Notes under the pieces: model-generated
What the model was told of the DNA's origin: nothing
Databases searched by the model: none
Seen by the model: the letters and a program-made list of their open reading frames with translations, nothing else
Made by a program: the position numbers and the translations under genes
Part shown: in pieces, positions 45,532 to 54,957 of the stretch
Position numbering within the stretch: the stretch's first letter is position 1
Layout of the letters: every line of letters begins with the position of its first letter
Assembly (NCBI RefSeq): GCF_000308495.1
Contig: NZ_BAFU01000086.1
Coordinates: 222,287-286,286, forward strand
Direction of reading: 5' to 3'
Length of the DNA: 64,000 nt
DNA from: Nocardia brevicatena NBRC 12119
GTDB taxonomy: Bacteria; Actinomycetota; Actinomycetes; Mycobacteriales; Mycobacteriaceae

Positions 45532-46533
45532 ATGACCCGCACCCCTGTACTCTGCGGCCTCGGCACGTGGGTACCACCCACTGTGGTGACCAACAATGAC
45601 CTGGCCAAGCGCCTCGACACCAGCGACGAATGGATCCGCACCCGCACCGGGATCCACCAGCGGCACATCGTCGAACCCGGCTCCGCCACCTCCGATTTGG
45701 CAGTCGAGGCCGGCACTCGAGCGCTCAAATCGGCCGGTGACACCACTGTTGACACCGTGGTCCTGGCAACCACTACCCCCGACCATCCGGTCCCGGCGAC
45801 CGCCCCCGCTGTCGCCGCTCGGCTCGGATTGAGCGGAGTTGCCGCCTTCGACCTCAATGCCGCGTGCAGCGGCTTCGTCTACGGCCTCGCCACCGCAGCA
45901 GCACTCATCACCGCCTCAATTGCCGATCGGGTGCTGTTCATCGGCGCGGATGCTTCCTCCACGGTGGTCAACCAGGACGACAGGAATATCGCGCCGATAT
46001 TCGGTGACGGCGCGGGCGCCGTGGTCCTCCGCGCCGGCACGGCGAACGAACTCGGCGCTCTCACCGCCTTCGACCTCGGAAGCGACGGCGACGGCGCCGA
46101 ACTCATCCACCATGCGGCAGGCGGATCCCGCCAGCGCTCCACGCACCGGGACCCACCCGAAAATGAGCGCTACCTTGCCATGAACGGCAATGCCGTCTTC
46201 ACCACGGCCATCACCAAGATGACCGCATCGTCGCGAGCAATACTCCGACTTTCCGGTCGCTCAACGGATGAGGTCGACTGGCTCGTCGCCCACCAGGCCA
46301 ACGTCCGCATTCTCCACGCCGTTGCCCACCAACTCGACTTCCCTACCGATCGATTGATCACCAACATCGACCAGGTCGGCAACACCACTGCCGCCTCCAT
46401 CCCCCTCGCCCTCGCCCACGCAGTCCGCACAGGATCACTACACGCCGGACAACTCATCCTGCTCACCGCCTTCGGCGCCGGGCTGACATGGGGTTCCACG
46501 CTGCTGCGCTGGCCAACGCTCACAACCGACTAA
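45532..46533 (+). CDS. 3-oxoacyl-ACP synthase III (FabH-like)
   Basis: This 333-residue thiolase-fold condensing enzyme has the full Cys-His-Asn triad: AACSGF (Cys about residue 112), VAHQANVRI (His about 254) and VGNTTAAS (Asn about 284). KAS III enzymes condense an acyl-CoA starter with malonyl-ACP. Here it likely primes the pathway or forms an ester or C-C bond with the PrnB-derived unit. It begins 16 bases after the KS gene, with GAGGAG upstream. It differs from housekeeping FabH in context rather than in visible motifs. Confidence 0.88.
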   Translation: MTRTPVLCGLGTWVPPTVVTNNDLAKRLDTSDEWIRTRTGIHQRHIVEPGSATSDLAVEAGTRALKSAGDTTVDTVVLATTTPDHPVPATAPAVAARLGLSGVAAFDLNAACSGFVYGLATAAALITASIADRVLFIGADASSTVVNQDDRNIAPIFGDGAGAVVLRAGTANELGALTAFDLGSDGDGAELIHHAAGGSRQRSTHRDPPENERYLAMNGNAVFTTAITKMTASSRAILRLSGRSTDEVDWLVAHQANVRILHAVAHQLDFPTDRLITNIDQVGNTTAASIPLALAHAVRTGSLHAGQLILLTAFGAGLTWGSTLLRWPTLTTD

Positions 46534-46573
46534 CCACCGCCGTACCTGCCACCCCTACCGAAGGAGCACACAC

Positions 46574-46834
46574 ATGGCCACCACTCTGCAGCGTGTATGG
46601 AAAGTCCTGGACGCCTGGTGCGACCTGCCCAGTGGACCAATCCAGCCGAACCTGAAACTCGACGATCTCGACATGGATTCCCTACGCAGAGCGGAGATCT
46701 CGCTGGCGTTGGACAAGGAATTCACCGCCTCCATCCCCGACAGCAAGATCAAAAATGCCAAGACCATCGCCGATCTGGCCGCTCTGATCGACGCGCATAC
46801 GGCCACCATCAGGAAACTGAGAATGCCTGAATAG
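46574..46834 (+). CDS. Acyl carrier protein
   Basis: This 86-residue four-helix carrier protein has the phosphopantetheine serine in DLDMDSLRRAEI (about residue 36), a typical DSL motif, and a helix III-IV region KIKNAKTIADLAALIDA. It would carry the growing acyl or aminoacyl chain for the KS and KAS III enzymes directly upstream. AAGGAG lies about eight bases before the ATG. It is the last gene of the cluster; no thioesterase, transporter or regulator was seen. Confidence 0.88.
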   Translation: MATTLQRVWKVLDAWCDLPSGPIQPNLKLDDLDMDSLRRAEISLALDKEFTASIPDSKIKNAKTIADLAALIDAHTATIRKLRMPE

Positions 46835-46857
46835 GGGGCGCCGTAGCAACGGCCGAA

Positions 46858-46900
46858 TCTACGTGCAGGAAGGCATTTCGCACGAGGGCCTGTGCACCAT
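46858..46900 (+). repeat. Fragment of the lipoprotein gene, right flank of the cluster
   Basis: Thirty-nine of 43 bases match 39781-39823 inside the lipoprotein gene, and the frame still encodes LYVQEGISHEGLCTI-like sequence. No more of the gene is recognisable here. The two copies bracket the biosynthetic cluster in the same orientation. Confidence 0.75.
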
Positions 46901-46982
46901 CACCCCGGTTTCGGCATTTCCCCGGAAAAATTCGCGAATCCCGGATACCGGCCGGACCGGCCATCGCCGGAGCACCGAAACA

Positions 46983-47016
46983 AAACCGGGATGGGCGCCC
47001 ATACCCATCCCGGTTT
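46983..47016. terminator. Strong bidirectional terminator
   Basis: A perfect 13-bp stem (46983-46995 with 47004-47016) encloses an eight-base loop. It ends the cluster transcript on the plus side and the VanW gene on the minus side (stop at 47032). Confidence 0.85.
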
Positions 47017-47031
47017 CACATCCGTACCGGT

Positions 47032-49476
47032 CTATCGGGGACGGCGCCCCTGCGGCACCTGCGATGTCCCGGTGGCCTGCGGCTGTTCTTCCTTCTTCTC
47101 TTTCTCTTCGTCGGCACCGCATTTGACGATCGGCACCGGGTCGTATTTCACTGTGCGCGTGGTCCGCGAAACCTCGCGTCCGGTGGCGATATCGGTGATG
47201 ATCCGGGTGTCACTGACCGTGAAACCGGGAGCGCCCTCACTGGCGATGCAGTCCTCGCCGGCCGGCAGCCGGACGGTTTTCGGCTCGGTGGGCTTGGTGC
47301 GCTCACCGGTAACGGATTCCACCTCGACGGTCTGGGTGCCCCAGATGCGGACGGTCACCTCGGAGCTGTCGGCGAAGGCCTGGATATAGATCCCCTTCGG
47401 GGTGTTGTTGCGGAACTGCAGATCGATGACGCCGTCGAAGACGGTGGCTTCTCGTGCCGCCGGGTAACGGGAGATGTAGTAGCTGTGCTCGGTGTGCGCG
47501 ACGTCTTCCAGACCCGAGAAATAGGCGGCGTTGTAGAGAGTGGTCGCGAACTGGCTGATACCGCCGCCGACCGCCTTGCTCGGCCGACCGTGGTCGATGA
47601 TGCCGGATTCGACATAGCCTTCGGCCGCGGTGCGCGGGCCGGTGTGGCCGTTGAGGGAGAACACCTCGCCCGGTTTCACCACGGCGCCGTTGACCTCCTG
47701 CGCCACGAGGCGGATATTCACCCCCGAAGGGCCGGTGAAACCGCTGGTGGTGAACTCGCCCATCGGTTCGGTGATACCGAGATCCTCGGCGATCTTGGTA
47801 GTGAACTTGGGCTCGATCTTCTCGTAGACCGCGTCGGTACTCCGCTGCGGGCCGACGGCGGTGAACAGCGTGGGGAGCTTCTCCAGCGATTTCGGCCAGC
47901 TGATCTTGTCGCCCGCCACCGACGGCACCACCGTCGGCGCGCCGCCGGTCAGGCTGAAGGCGGCATCCTTCGGCTCGACCTCGGTGTCCGCCAGCTGGGG
48001 AGCCAGCAGATCGGTGGCCGTCTTGGGGTCGTACCCGGCTTTCAGGCCGCCGCTGCCATCGGGTACGAACCTGATGACGGCGGCGATCTGCTCCGGCAGT
48101 AGGGTCGCGGTGGTGCCCTTACCCGTGAATACGACGGGGGCGGATACCGCGGGTTCGGCGATCTGGTGCAGTGCCTGGTCGATGGACTCGGGCCGCACGT
48201 TCATCGGCGCGGGAACGAGGGGGAGTTCCAAGGTGCCCGCGCCGGCCCAGCGCTCGATCAGCAGGCTCCGGGCGGCCGCGAGGTCGAGCACCCGACCGGG
48301 TACCGGAGCGACCGCGATCGGAGTGGCACCCTCGAACCGGATGGTGCCCTCGACCGCCGGTTCGTCGTGGACGCGCAACTCTTCGAGTTTCCCGTCCAGG
48401 GCGGCATCGTCCACAGCGCTTGCGACCGGAACCGTTCGGGTACCGAACAGGGAGAGCAGCCGGGCGGCCGGATTGAGCGGCTGACCGCCGATCCGATCCC
48501 AGGTGGCGTCCCAATCGACGCCGAGTCCCGAGCCGGCGGGGGTCAGGGTGGTCTGCACCTCGTCGATCCGCACCGACAATTCCTGCCCGGCCCGCGCGTC
48601 GAGCACCGACCGTAGTTCGGCATCGGCCGCGGCGGTGTCCATACCGCCGATATCCATACCGGCGACAACCACCCCACGCGGCACCTTGCCGGAGGAGGCG
48701 ACCAGATCGGCGAGATAACCGAGGACCGCGACACCGAGCACCACGGCGGCCACGAGGGCGATACGGCGGGCCCGAGGGGTTTTCAGGACCGCTCCGGGCG
48801 AGCGCAGCAATTCCGCGAACCCGGGCCGACCGGCCGGGGGTACCGGACCTCGTTCGGCGGAGGCGGGCCGAGCAGGGCGCGAGGGACGGTTGTCGTCGGC
48901 GTCGACCGGGTCGTGCGCGACGGTCGGTGAATCGGCGGCCGGGTCGGTCCCCGCCGTATCGATCACCCGGGTGGTCCGCGCGTCGGCCCTGTCGTCGGGT
49001 CGACCGCCCGGCACCGGCAGCACCTCGGTGTTCATCGAATCGAGCACGGGCCGGGGCAGCCGGCTGGTGACCTCGTCGTCCCCGGGCACATAGGGCAGAT
49101 CGACCGCACCGGGCGGGGCATCCGAATACCGGGGGCTCGATCGGGCGTTGTCCCGCGCGCCGGCCGGCCGGGACTGCTCGGACAGCTGGCCGAGCGTCTC
49201 CGTCATCCAACCGGAGGTTTCCGGCGAGAGGCCAGGGGGTACAGAAGGTCGGGAGACAACAGAAGATGAGGCGTCGGCGGGCGCGGCCTCCGGACCGGTA
49301 CGCCGAGGGGCCGGATACGGTGCCTCGTGGGGAGCGGACGAGGGCTGTGACATCTGCGGACGTGTGGGCGGATGCGCCTGCCCGGACCGGGTGGATTCGA
49401 GCAGCCGACGCATCCTGCTGTCGTTCGCCTGCGGATCGTGGCCGGACCTCCGGCCGCTGCTCGATTCGCTGCTCAC
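47032..49476 (-). CDS. VanW-family cell-envelope protein
   Basis: This is 814 residues from a GTG. A long disordered cytoplasmic N-terminus (about 230 residues, rich in Pro, Ser and Asp) leads to one transmembrane helix (RIALVAAVVLGVAVLGYLA) and tandem external peptidoglycan-binding-type domains. A VanW domain follows with VNGAVVKPGEVFSLNGHTGPRT and GGGISQFATTLYNAAYFSGL. VanW proteins are linked to envelope and glycopeptide response but the reaction is unknown. The C-terminus is charged (EKEKKEEQPQ). It ends at the terminator shared with the cluster. Confidence 0.85.
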   Translation of the reverse strand: MSSESSSGRRSGHDPQANDSRMRRLLESTRSGQAHPPTRPQMSQPSSAPHEAPYPAPRRTGPEAAPADASSSVVSRPSVPPGLSPETSGWMTETLGQLSEQSRPAGARDNARSSPRYSDAPPGAVDLPYVPGDDEVTSRLPRPVLDSMNTEVLPVPGGRPDDRADARTTRVIDTAGTDPAADSPTVAHDPVDADDNRPSRPARPASAERGPVPPAGRPGFAELLRSPGAVLKTPRARRIALVAAVVLGVAVLGYLADLVASSGKVPRGVVVAGMDIGGMDTAAADAELRSVLDARAGQELSVRIDEVQTTLTPAGSGLGVDWDATWDRIGGQPLNPAARLLSLFGTRTVPVASAVDDAALDGKLEELRVHDEPAVEGTIRFEGATPIAVAPVPGRVLDLAAARSLLIERWAGAGTLELPLVPAPMNVRPESIDQALHQIAEPAVSAPVVFTGKGTTATLLPEQIAAVIRFVPDGSGGLKAGYDPKTATDLLAPQLADTEVEPKDAAFSLTGGAPTVVPSVAGDKISWPKSLEKLPTLFTAVGPQRSTDAVYEKIEPKFTTKIAEDLGITEPMGEFTTSGFTGPSGVNIRLVAQEVNGAVVKPGEVFSLNGHTGPRTAAEGYVESGIIDHGRPSKAVGGGISQFATTLYNAAYFSGLEDVAHTEHSYYISRYPAAREATVFDGVIDLQFRNNTPKGIYIQAFADSSEVTVRIWGTQTVEVESVTGERTKPTEPKTVRLPAGEDCIASEGAPGFTVSDTRIITDIATGREVSRTTRTVKYDPVPIVKCGADEEKEKKEEQPQATGTSQVPQGRRPR

Positions 49477-49737
49477 GAACCGTCCTTCCCCGTTCGAGTT
49501 GCCGGGCTCGCGCGACGCGAACCCTTGCCCACGATAACGTCACGAACCGATATCGTCAGTGCAGCATCTATCACAACCGACTGTGCGGCGGAAGCCGACC
49601 GCGACCCACGCGAGCATGATGAGGCTCCGTGCAGCTGCCGGGTCGGGGGTCAGGCAACTACACGGAGCCATCAGCTATATCGGGATACGCAAGCCGGCGT
49701 TACACATTCGCTCGACAGTCGAACGAGGCGAGGCGGG

Positions 49738-50775
49738 ATGCAGCTGGGAATGATCGGCCTGGGCCGGATGGGCGCCAATATCGTGCGCCGCGTCGTAGCA
49801 GATGGGCATACCGCGGTCGGCTACGACCGATACGCCGCCGGGATCGCCGAACTGCGCGCCGAGCTCGGGCCGAGTTTCCGTGGCGGCACCGATCTCGCTG
49901 ATTTCGTCGCGGCACTGGAGACCCCGCGGGTGGTCTGGGTGATGATCCCGGCGGGAGCGGCCGGCACGGTCATCGACCGGGTGACCGAACTGCTGGGCCC
50001 GGGCGATATCGTCATCGACGGTGGTAACAGCCGGTACCACGACGATATCGAGCGAGCGGCCCGGCTGGCCCCCAAGGGGATCCACTATCTCGATATCGGC
50101 ACCTCGGGCGGGGTGTTCGGTCGGGCCCGCGGATTTTGTCTGATGATCGGCGGCGAGGCGGAGCAGGTGCGCTATCTGGAACCGCTGCTGCGCTCCATCG
50201 CCCCCGGGGTGGACAGCGCCCCGCGCACTCCCGGCCGCACCGGCGAGCCGACCCCGGCCGAGCACGGCTATCTGCACTGCGGTCCCGCAGGTGCCGGCCA
50301 TTTCGTGAAAATGGTGCACAACGGCATCGAATACGGTCTGATGGCCGCCTATGCCGAGGGCCTCAACATCCTGCACCGGGCCGATTACGGGGCACGGCGC
50401 CGCGGTGAGTTCTCCGCCGAGGAAACCCCGCTGGAACGTCCGGAGCACTATCGCTACGACATCGATATCCCGGAGGTGGCCGAGGTATGGCGGCGCGGGT
50501 CGGTGATCTCCTCGTGGTTGTTGGATCTGACCGCGGCCGAACTGTACGTCGACCCGGCTCTGGATTCCTTCGACGGCCGGGTCTCGGACTCCGGCGAAGG
50601 CCGCTGGACGGTCGAGGCCGCCATCGATACCGGGGTACCGGCCCCGGTTCTGTCGGCGGCCCTGTTCCAGCGGTTCTCGTCCCGCGGTGAATCGGCCTAC
50701 GCCGATCGCATGCTCTCGGCCATGCGTCAGGCCTTCGGCGGACACCGTGAACTGCCGCATCCGCCGCAACCGTGA
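49738..50775 (+). CDS. gnd: 6-phosphogluconate dehydrogenase (decarboxylating, short type)
   Basis: This 345-residue enzyme converts 6-phosphogluconate to ribulose 5-phosphate and CO2. It has the cofactor motif GMIGLGRMGANIVRRVV, IVIDGGNSRYHDD, the catalytic lysine in GAGHFVKMVHNGIEYG, and a shorter C-terminal domain than classic Gnd, as in YqeC-type NAD enzymes. The ATG at 49738 follows a weak GAGG. It is divergent from the VanW gene. Its stop is followed by the 75-bp tandem repeat. Confidence 0.9.
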   Translation: MQLGMIGLGRMGANIVRRVVADGHTAVGYDRYAAGIAELRAELGPSFRGGTDLADFVAALETPRVVWVMIPAGAAGTVIDRVTELLGPGDIVIDGGNSRYHDDIERAARLAPKGIHYLDIGTSGGVFGRARGFCLMIGGEAEQVRYLEPLLRSIAPGVDSAPRTPGRTGEPTPAEHGYLHCGPAGAGHFVKMVHNGIEYGLMAAYAEGLNILHRADYGARRRGEFSAEETPLERPEHYRYDIDIPEVAEVWRRGSVISSWLLDLTAAELYVDPALDSFDGRVSDSGEGRWTVEAAIDTGVPAPVLSAALFQRFSSRGESAYADRMLSAMRQAFGGHRELPHPPQP

Positions 50776-50885
50776 ATCCGTCGCCGCCGGCCGGAAGCGT
50801 TTACGGCGGCCGATGGCGAAGGGGCGGTGGCGCGGGGCCGAAACCCCGGGCCACCGCACGCTCCGCCGAACCCGCGGCCGGCGGC

Positions 50886-51035
50886 GGTCGAGCGTCAGCG
50901 CCGAAGGAGGTAGCGGAGCGTTGCCACGAAGGCGCAGCTCGGCCGCCCGTTCAACACAGCGGTCGAGCGTCAGCGCCGAAGGAGGTAGCGGAGCGTTGCC
51001 ACGAAGGCGCAGCTCGGCCGCCCGTTCAACACAGC
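50886..51035 (+). repeat. Perfect 75-bp tandem duplication containing the dispersed repeat
   Basis: Two identical 75-bp units (50886-50960, 50961-51035) lie between the convergent gnd and fadA2 genes. Each contains a copy of the 32-bp dispersed repeat (50906-50937, 50981-51012) plus about 43 unrelated bases. The period is a multiple of three, so open frames pass through it. Confidence 0.9.
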
Positions 51036-51046
51036 GGCTCGGGAGG

Positions 51047-52348
51047 TCAGCGTTCCAGGATCGCGACGACGCCCTGACCGCCCGCGGCGCAGATCGAGAT
51101 CAGCACACGGCCGGAACCCTTCTCCGCCAACATCTTCGCGGCCGAGGCCACGATCCGGCCGCCGGTGGCGGCGAACGGGTGGCCCGCGGCCAGCGAGGAA
51201 CCGTTGACGTTGAGCTTGCCGCGATCGATGGAACCGAGCGCCCCGTCCAGGCCCAGCCGCTCCTTGCAGTACTGGTCCGACTCCCAGGCCTGCAGGGTCG
51301 CCAGGACGACCGACGCGAAGGCCTCGTGGATCTCGTAGAAGTCGAAATCCTGCAGCGACAGGCCGTTGCGGGCCAGCAGTCGCGGCACCGCGTAGGTGGG
51401 GGCCATGAGCAGGCCGTCGGGGCCGTGGATGTAGTCCACCGCGGCGACCTCGCTGTCCACCAGGTGCGCGAGCACCGGCAGATTGCGCTCGGCGGCCCAT
51501 TCCTCGCTCGACAGCAGCACCGCCGAGGCGCCGTCGGTGAGCGGGGTGGAGTTGCCCGCGGTCATGGTGGCGTCGCCCGCCTGCACACCGAAGACCGGCT
51601 TCAGCTTGGCCAGCTTCTCGATCGAGGAGTCCGGACGCAGGTTGTCGTCGCGGGTCAGCCCGAGGAACGGGGTGACCAGATCGTCGAAGAAACCGCGGTC
51701 GTAGGCGGCGGCCATGTTCTTGTGCGACAGGTAGGCCAGTTCGTCCTGGGCCTCGCGGGAGACGCCGAACTCTTTGGCGGTGATGGCGGCGTGCTCACCC
51801 ATGGACAGGCCGGTGCGTGGTTCGGCATTGCGGGGAATTTCGATGCCGAGCATGCTCGGGCGCAGTTGGCCCACCAGCTTGAGGCGGTCGGTGTTGGTCT
51901 TGGCGCGGTTGGCCTTCAGCATCCATTCGCGCATGCTCTCGCTGACGCCGATCGGCGCGTCGGAGGTGGTGTCGGTCCCACCGCCGACACCGACCTCGAT
52001 CCGGCCCGCGGCGATGACGTCGCCGACGGTGACGATGGCCTGCAGACCGGTACCGCAGGCAAGCTGCAGATCGTGTGCGGGGGTGTAGGGGCTGAGCTTG
52101 CTGCCGAGCACACTCTCGCGGATCATGCCGTGCTCGCCGACCCGTTTGAGCACGGCACCGCCGACCACCATGCCCAGCCGTTCACCCTGCAGGCCGAACC
52201 GGCCGACGAGACCGTCCAGCGTGGCGGTGAACATGTCCTGGTTGGAGGCGCGCGCGTAGGCCCGGTCGGAGCGCGCGAATGGAATACGGTTACCGCCCAC
52301 GATCGCGACGGGACGCGGTTGTCGGGGGGTGCGGTCTGTGCTTGTCAC
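51047..52348 (-). CDS. fadA2: Acetyl-CoA C-acyltransferase FadA2
   Basis: This 433-residue thiolase cleaves 3-ketoacyl-CoA in beta-oxidation. It shows the nucleophile cysteine in [11 protein letters not shown], histidines in [11 protein letters not shown] and [16 protein letters not shown], and the C-terminal cysteine in ICAAGGQG. It matches mycobacterial FadA2 (Rv0243). The GTG at 52348 ([20 protein letters not shown]) with GGGAG seven bases upstream is preferred over an open frame reaching 52483. It is divergent from fabG4 across a perfect palindrome. Confidence 0.92.
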   Translation of the reverse strand: MTSTDRTPRQPRPVAIVGGNRIPFARSDRAYARASNQDMFTATLDGLVGRFGLQGERLGMVVGGAVLKRVGEHGMIRESVLGSKLSPYTPAHDLQLACGTGLQAIVTVGDVIAAGRIEVGVGGGTDTTSDAPIGVSESMREWMLKANRAKTNTDRLKLVGQLRPSMLGIEIPRNAEPRTGLSMGEHAAITAKEFGVSREAQDELAYLSHKNMAAAYDRGFFDDLVTPFLGLTRDDNLRPDSSIEKLAKLKPVFGVQAGDATMTAGNSTPLTDGASAVLLSSEEWAAERNLPVLAHLVDSEVAAVDYIHGPDGLLMAPTYAVPRLLARNGLSLQDFDFYEIHEAFASVVLATLQAWESDQYCKERLGLDGALGSIDRGKLNVNGSSLAAGHPFAATGGRIVASAAKMLAEKGSGRVLISICAAGGQGVVAILER

Positions 52349-52446
52349 TCGGATCTCCCAAGGTGTCGACAGTGTGTCTCCAGCGGTCCGGCGCCCCGGT
52401 GCGCGGGCTTCGCCGCGCCGCCCGGCGGCCGGGAGCACTCGGTTTA

Positions 52447-52476
52447 CATTAAACTTACTCTGGAGTAAGTTTAATG
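52447..52476. promoter_or_regulatory. 30-bp palindrome between fadA2 and fabG4
   Basis: Fourteen-base arms flank a two-base centre. The core is TTACT-CTGG-AGTAA (52455-52468). It is the most symmetric of the family and lies in the divergent promoter, about 99 bp from fadA2 and 150 bp from fabG4, so one bound regulator could control both. Confidence 0.7.
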
Positions 52477-52625
52477 TCGACACCGCAGCCTGCGACTGTG
52501 TGCCGGCCCACCCGCGACAGCGATCACTCCCGCAGGTGCGTCGCCCGCCGGGAACCGATACGCAGTGCAGGGGCGATTACCGACATCCCCTGTCCGCTAT
52601 CCACAGCACAGAAAAGGTGAAACCA

Positions 52626-53981
52626 GTGGCAGCCAAGACCAAGGGTGCACCCAACCTCTACGGATCGTTCGTCAATTCCGCCCCCGGCGGGTTCCTCGCG
52701 AGCAAACTGGGGCTGCCCAAGCCGGAGAAACTGCGGCGCTACATCCCCGGCGAACCCCCGCTGCCCGGGCCGGTGCTGCTCGGCGGCAAGGGGCGGATCG
52801 CCGACCCGGTACGTGCCCTGCTGTCGGACTACGCCTTCGCCGATTCCCTCACCCCGGGCACCAAATACGGTGCGCTGGTCTTCGATGCCACCGGGATCGG
52901 CGGCATCGAGGATCTGTCGCAGCTGTTCGAGTTCTTCCAGCCCGCCATGCGCAGTATCGCGCCCTGTGGCCGGGTGCTGGTGATCGGCACCACCCCCGAA
53001 CTGGCCGGCAGCGTGGAAGAGCAGATCGCCCAGCGGGCGCTGGAGGGCTTCACCCGCAGCGTCGGCAAGGAACTGCTGCGCGGCGCCACCGCCCAGCTGG
53101 TGTACCTGCATCCGGAAGCGGCACCGACGGCCACCGGCCTGGAGTCCACCCTGCGCTTCGTGCTCTCGGCCAAATCGGCCTTCGTGGACGGCCAGGTCAT
53201 CCGAGTGGGCAAGGAAGACTCCACCGCCCCGACGAACTGGCAGCGTCCGCTCGACGGCAAGGTCGCGGTGGTGACCGGCGCGGCGCGCGGTATCGGCGCG
53301 ACCATCGCCGAGGTGTTCGCCCGGGACGGCGCCCAGGTGATCGTGGCCGATATCCCGGCCGCGGGTGAGACGCTGACCGACACCGCGAACAAGGTGGGCG
53401 CCACCGCCCTGGCCCTGGACGTCACCTCACCCGACGCCGCGCAGAAGCTGGCCGAGTTCGCCACCGAACGGTTCGGCGGAATCGACATCATCGTGCACAA
53501 CGCCGGTATCACCCGCGACAAACTGCTGGCCAATATGGACGAGGCGCGCTGGAACGCGGTGATCGGCGTCAACCTGGCCGCGCCGCATCGGATCACCGAG
53601 GGTCTGGTGGCCTCGGGGGCGCTGCGCAAAGGTGGCCGGGTCGTCGACGTGTCCTCGATCGCCGGTATCGCCGGCAACCGGGGGCAGACCAACTACGGCG
53701 CGTCCAAGGCCGGTGTGATCGGCATGGTGAACGCCGAGGCGCCGAAACTGGCCGAGAAGAACATCACCATCAACGCCGTGGCGCCCGGGTTCATCGAAAC
53801 TGCCATGACCGCCGCCATTCCGCCGGCCACGCGCGAGGCGGGGAGACTGATGTCGTCGCTGAACCAGGGCGGTGAGACGGTGGACGTCGCCGAGGCCATC
53901 GCCTACTTCGCGAGCCCGGCGTCGAACGCGGTGACCGGCAATACCCTCCGCGTCTGCGGCCAGGCCATGCTGGGAGCATGA
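52626..53981 (+). CDS. fabG4: High-molecular-weight 3-oxoacyl-ACP reductase FabG4
   Basis: This 451-residue protein is about twice the usual FabG length. It has an N-terminal flavodoxin-like domain ([20 protein letters not shown]) and a C-terminal short-chain dehydrogenase domain with [40 protein letters not shown] (Ser and Tyr of the catalytic set) and [19 protein letters not shown]. Mycobacterial FabG4 (Rv0242c) reduces 3-oxoacyl chains, mainly with NADH. The GTG at 52626 ([15 protein letters not shown]) agrees in length. It overlaps the hydratase gene by ATGA. Confidence 0.93.
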   Translation: MAAKTKGAPNLYGSFVNSAPGGFLASKLGLPKPEKLRRYIPGEPPLPGPVLLGGKGRIADPVRALLSDYAFADSLTPGTKYGALVFDATGIGGIEDLSQLFEFFQPAMRSIAPCGRVLVIGTTPELAGSVEEQIAQRALEGFTRSVGKELLRGATAQLVYLHPEAAPTATGLESTLRFVLSAKSAFVDGQVIRVGKEDSTAPTNWQRPLDGKVAVVTGAARGIGATIAEVFARDGAQVIVADIPAAGETLTDTANKVGATALALDVTSPDAAQKLAEFATERFGGIDIIVHNAGITRDKLLANMDEARWNAVIGVNLAAPHRITEGLVASGALRKGGRVVDVSSIAGIAGNRGQTNYGASKAGVIGMVNAEAPKLAEKNITINAVAPGFIETAMTAAIPPATREAGRLMSSLNQGGETVDVAEAIAYFASPASNAVTGNTLRVCGQAMLGA

Positions 53982-54847
53982 TGACCGACACCATCGTCCT
54001 CACCGAACCGCCGAAGAACGGCAGCCTGTATGTGCAGGCGGCGCTCGGCGCCATTCCGCTGCCGCTGGTGTCGTCCCGCAAGCCCACCATCCCCGACCGG
54101 CAGGTGCGGCTCGACGGTGTTCGGGTGGATCCGGACCACCTGGCCGCGTACTGCCGGGCGACCGGACTGCGGTTCGGCGACGAGCTGCCGCTGACCTATC
54201 CGTTCATCATCACCTTCCCCTTGGTGATGAAACTGGTCGTGCAGCGCGACTTTCCGTTCGTCGCGGTGGGCGCGGTGCACGCGGAGAACCTCATCGAACG
54301 CACCCGCGCCCTCTCGGTGAGCGAACCGCTGGACATCCGCTCCCACGTGGAGAACCTGCGGGAACATCCGAAGGGGCTGCTGGTCGACGCGATCAGCGAG
54401 ATCAGTGTGGGACGGGAACAAGTGTGGCGGCAGGTCACCACCTTCCTGCACCAGCAGCGCACCTCGCTCTCGGGCGGGCCGAAGCCGGAACCCAAACCGG
54501 AAGAGGTCCCGCCGCCGCCACTGCGCACGCTCCGGGTCGACCAGCAGACGATCAACCGGTACGCGGCGGCGTCCGGTGACCGCAATCCGATCCACACATC
54601 GGCACTGGGTGCCAAGGCGTTCGGGTTCCCGCGGTCGATCGCCCACGGAATGTGGTCGGCGGCGGGGATTCTCGGCGTCGTCGAGGGCCGGATCCCGGAT
54701 GAGACCACCTATGCGGTGAAGTTCGGTAAACCGATCCTGCTACCCGCCACGGTGAACGTCTACGCCGACCGGATCGACGAGGGCTGGGATCTGGCGCTGC
54801 TCCATCCGACGAAGGGATACCCCCACCTCACCGCGACACTGCGCTGA
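53978..54847 (+). CDS. htdX: (R)-specific 3-hydroxyacyl dehydratase HtdX
   Basis: This 289-residue MaoC-like double-hotdog protein has its catalytic Asp and His in the C-terminal [20 protein letters not shown] and [14 protein letters not shown] segments. Mycobacterial HtdX (Rv0241c) dehydrates 3-hydroxyacyl thioesters. It starts inside the fabG4 stop (ATGA), so reduction and dehydration are translated together. ATG codons at 53978 and 53981 are adjacent. Confidence 0.92.
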   Translation: MMTDTIVLTEPPKNGSLYVQAALGAIPLPLVSSRKPTIPDRQVRLDGVRVDPDHLAAYCRATGLRFGDELPLTYPFIITFPLVMKLVVQRDFPFVAVGAVHAENLIERTRALSVSEPLDIRSHVENLREHPKGLLVDAISEISVGREQVWRQVTTFLHQQRTSLSGGPKPEPKPEEVPPPPLRTLRVDQQTINRYAAASGDRNPIHTSALGAKAFGFPRSIAHGMWSAAGILGVVEGRIPDETTYAVKFGKPILLPATVNVYADRIDEGWDLALLHPTKGYPHLTATLR

Positions 54848-54957
54848 TCGTCGACGCGACGAATTCCGCCCGGGCATCCCGCCCGAGGCGGGATTCCGCT
54901 TCTCGGCAACCGGATACACCTACTTCCCCCTGTATTAAGGTTCGGTGTGGTTGCACA

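Noticed and set aside
40915-46834. Interpretation as a pyrrolnitrin cluster
   Set aside because: No PrnA, PrnC or PrnD homologues are present, and PKS-type genes are, so the product must differ.
50772-51077. Plus-strand frame through the 75-bp tandem repeat as a repeat protein
   Set aside because: The frame exists only because the period is a multiple of three; composition and position indicate non-coding repeat.
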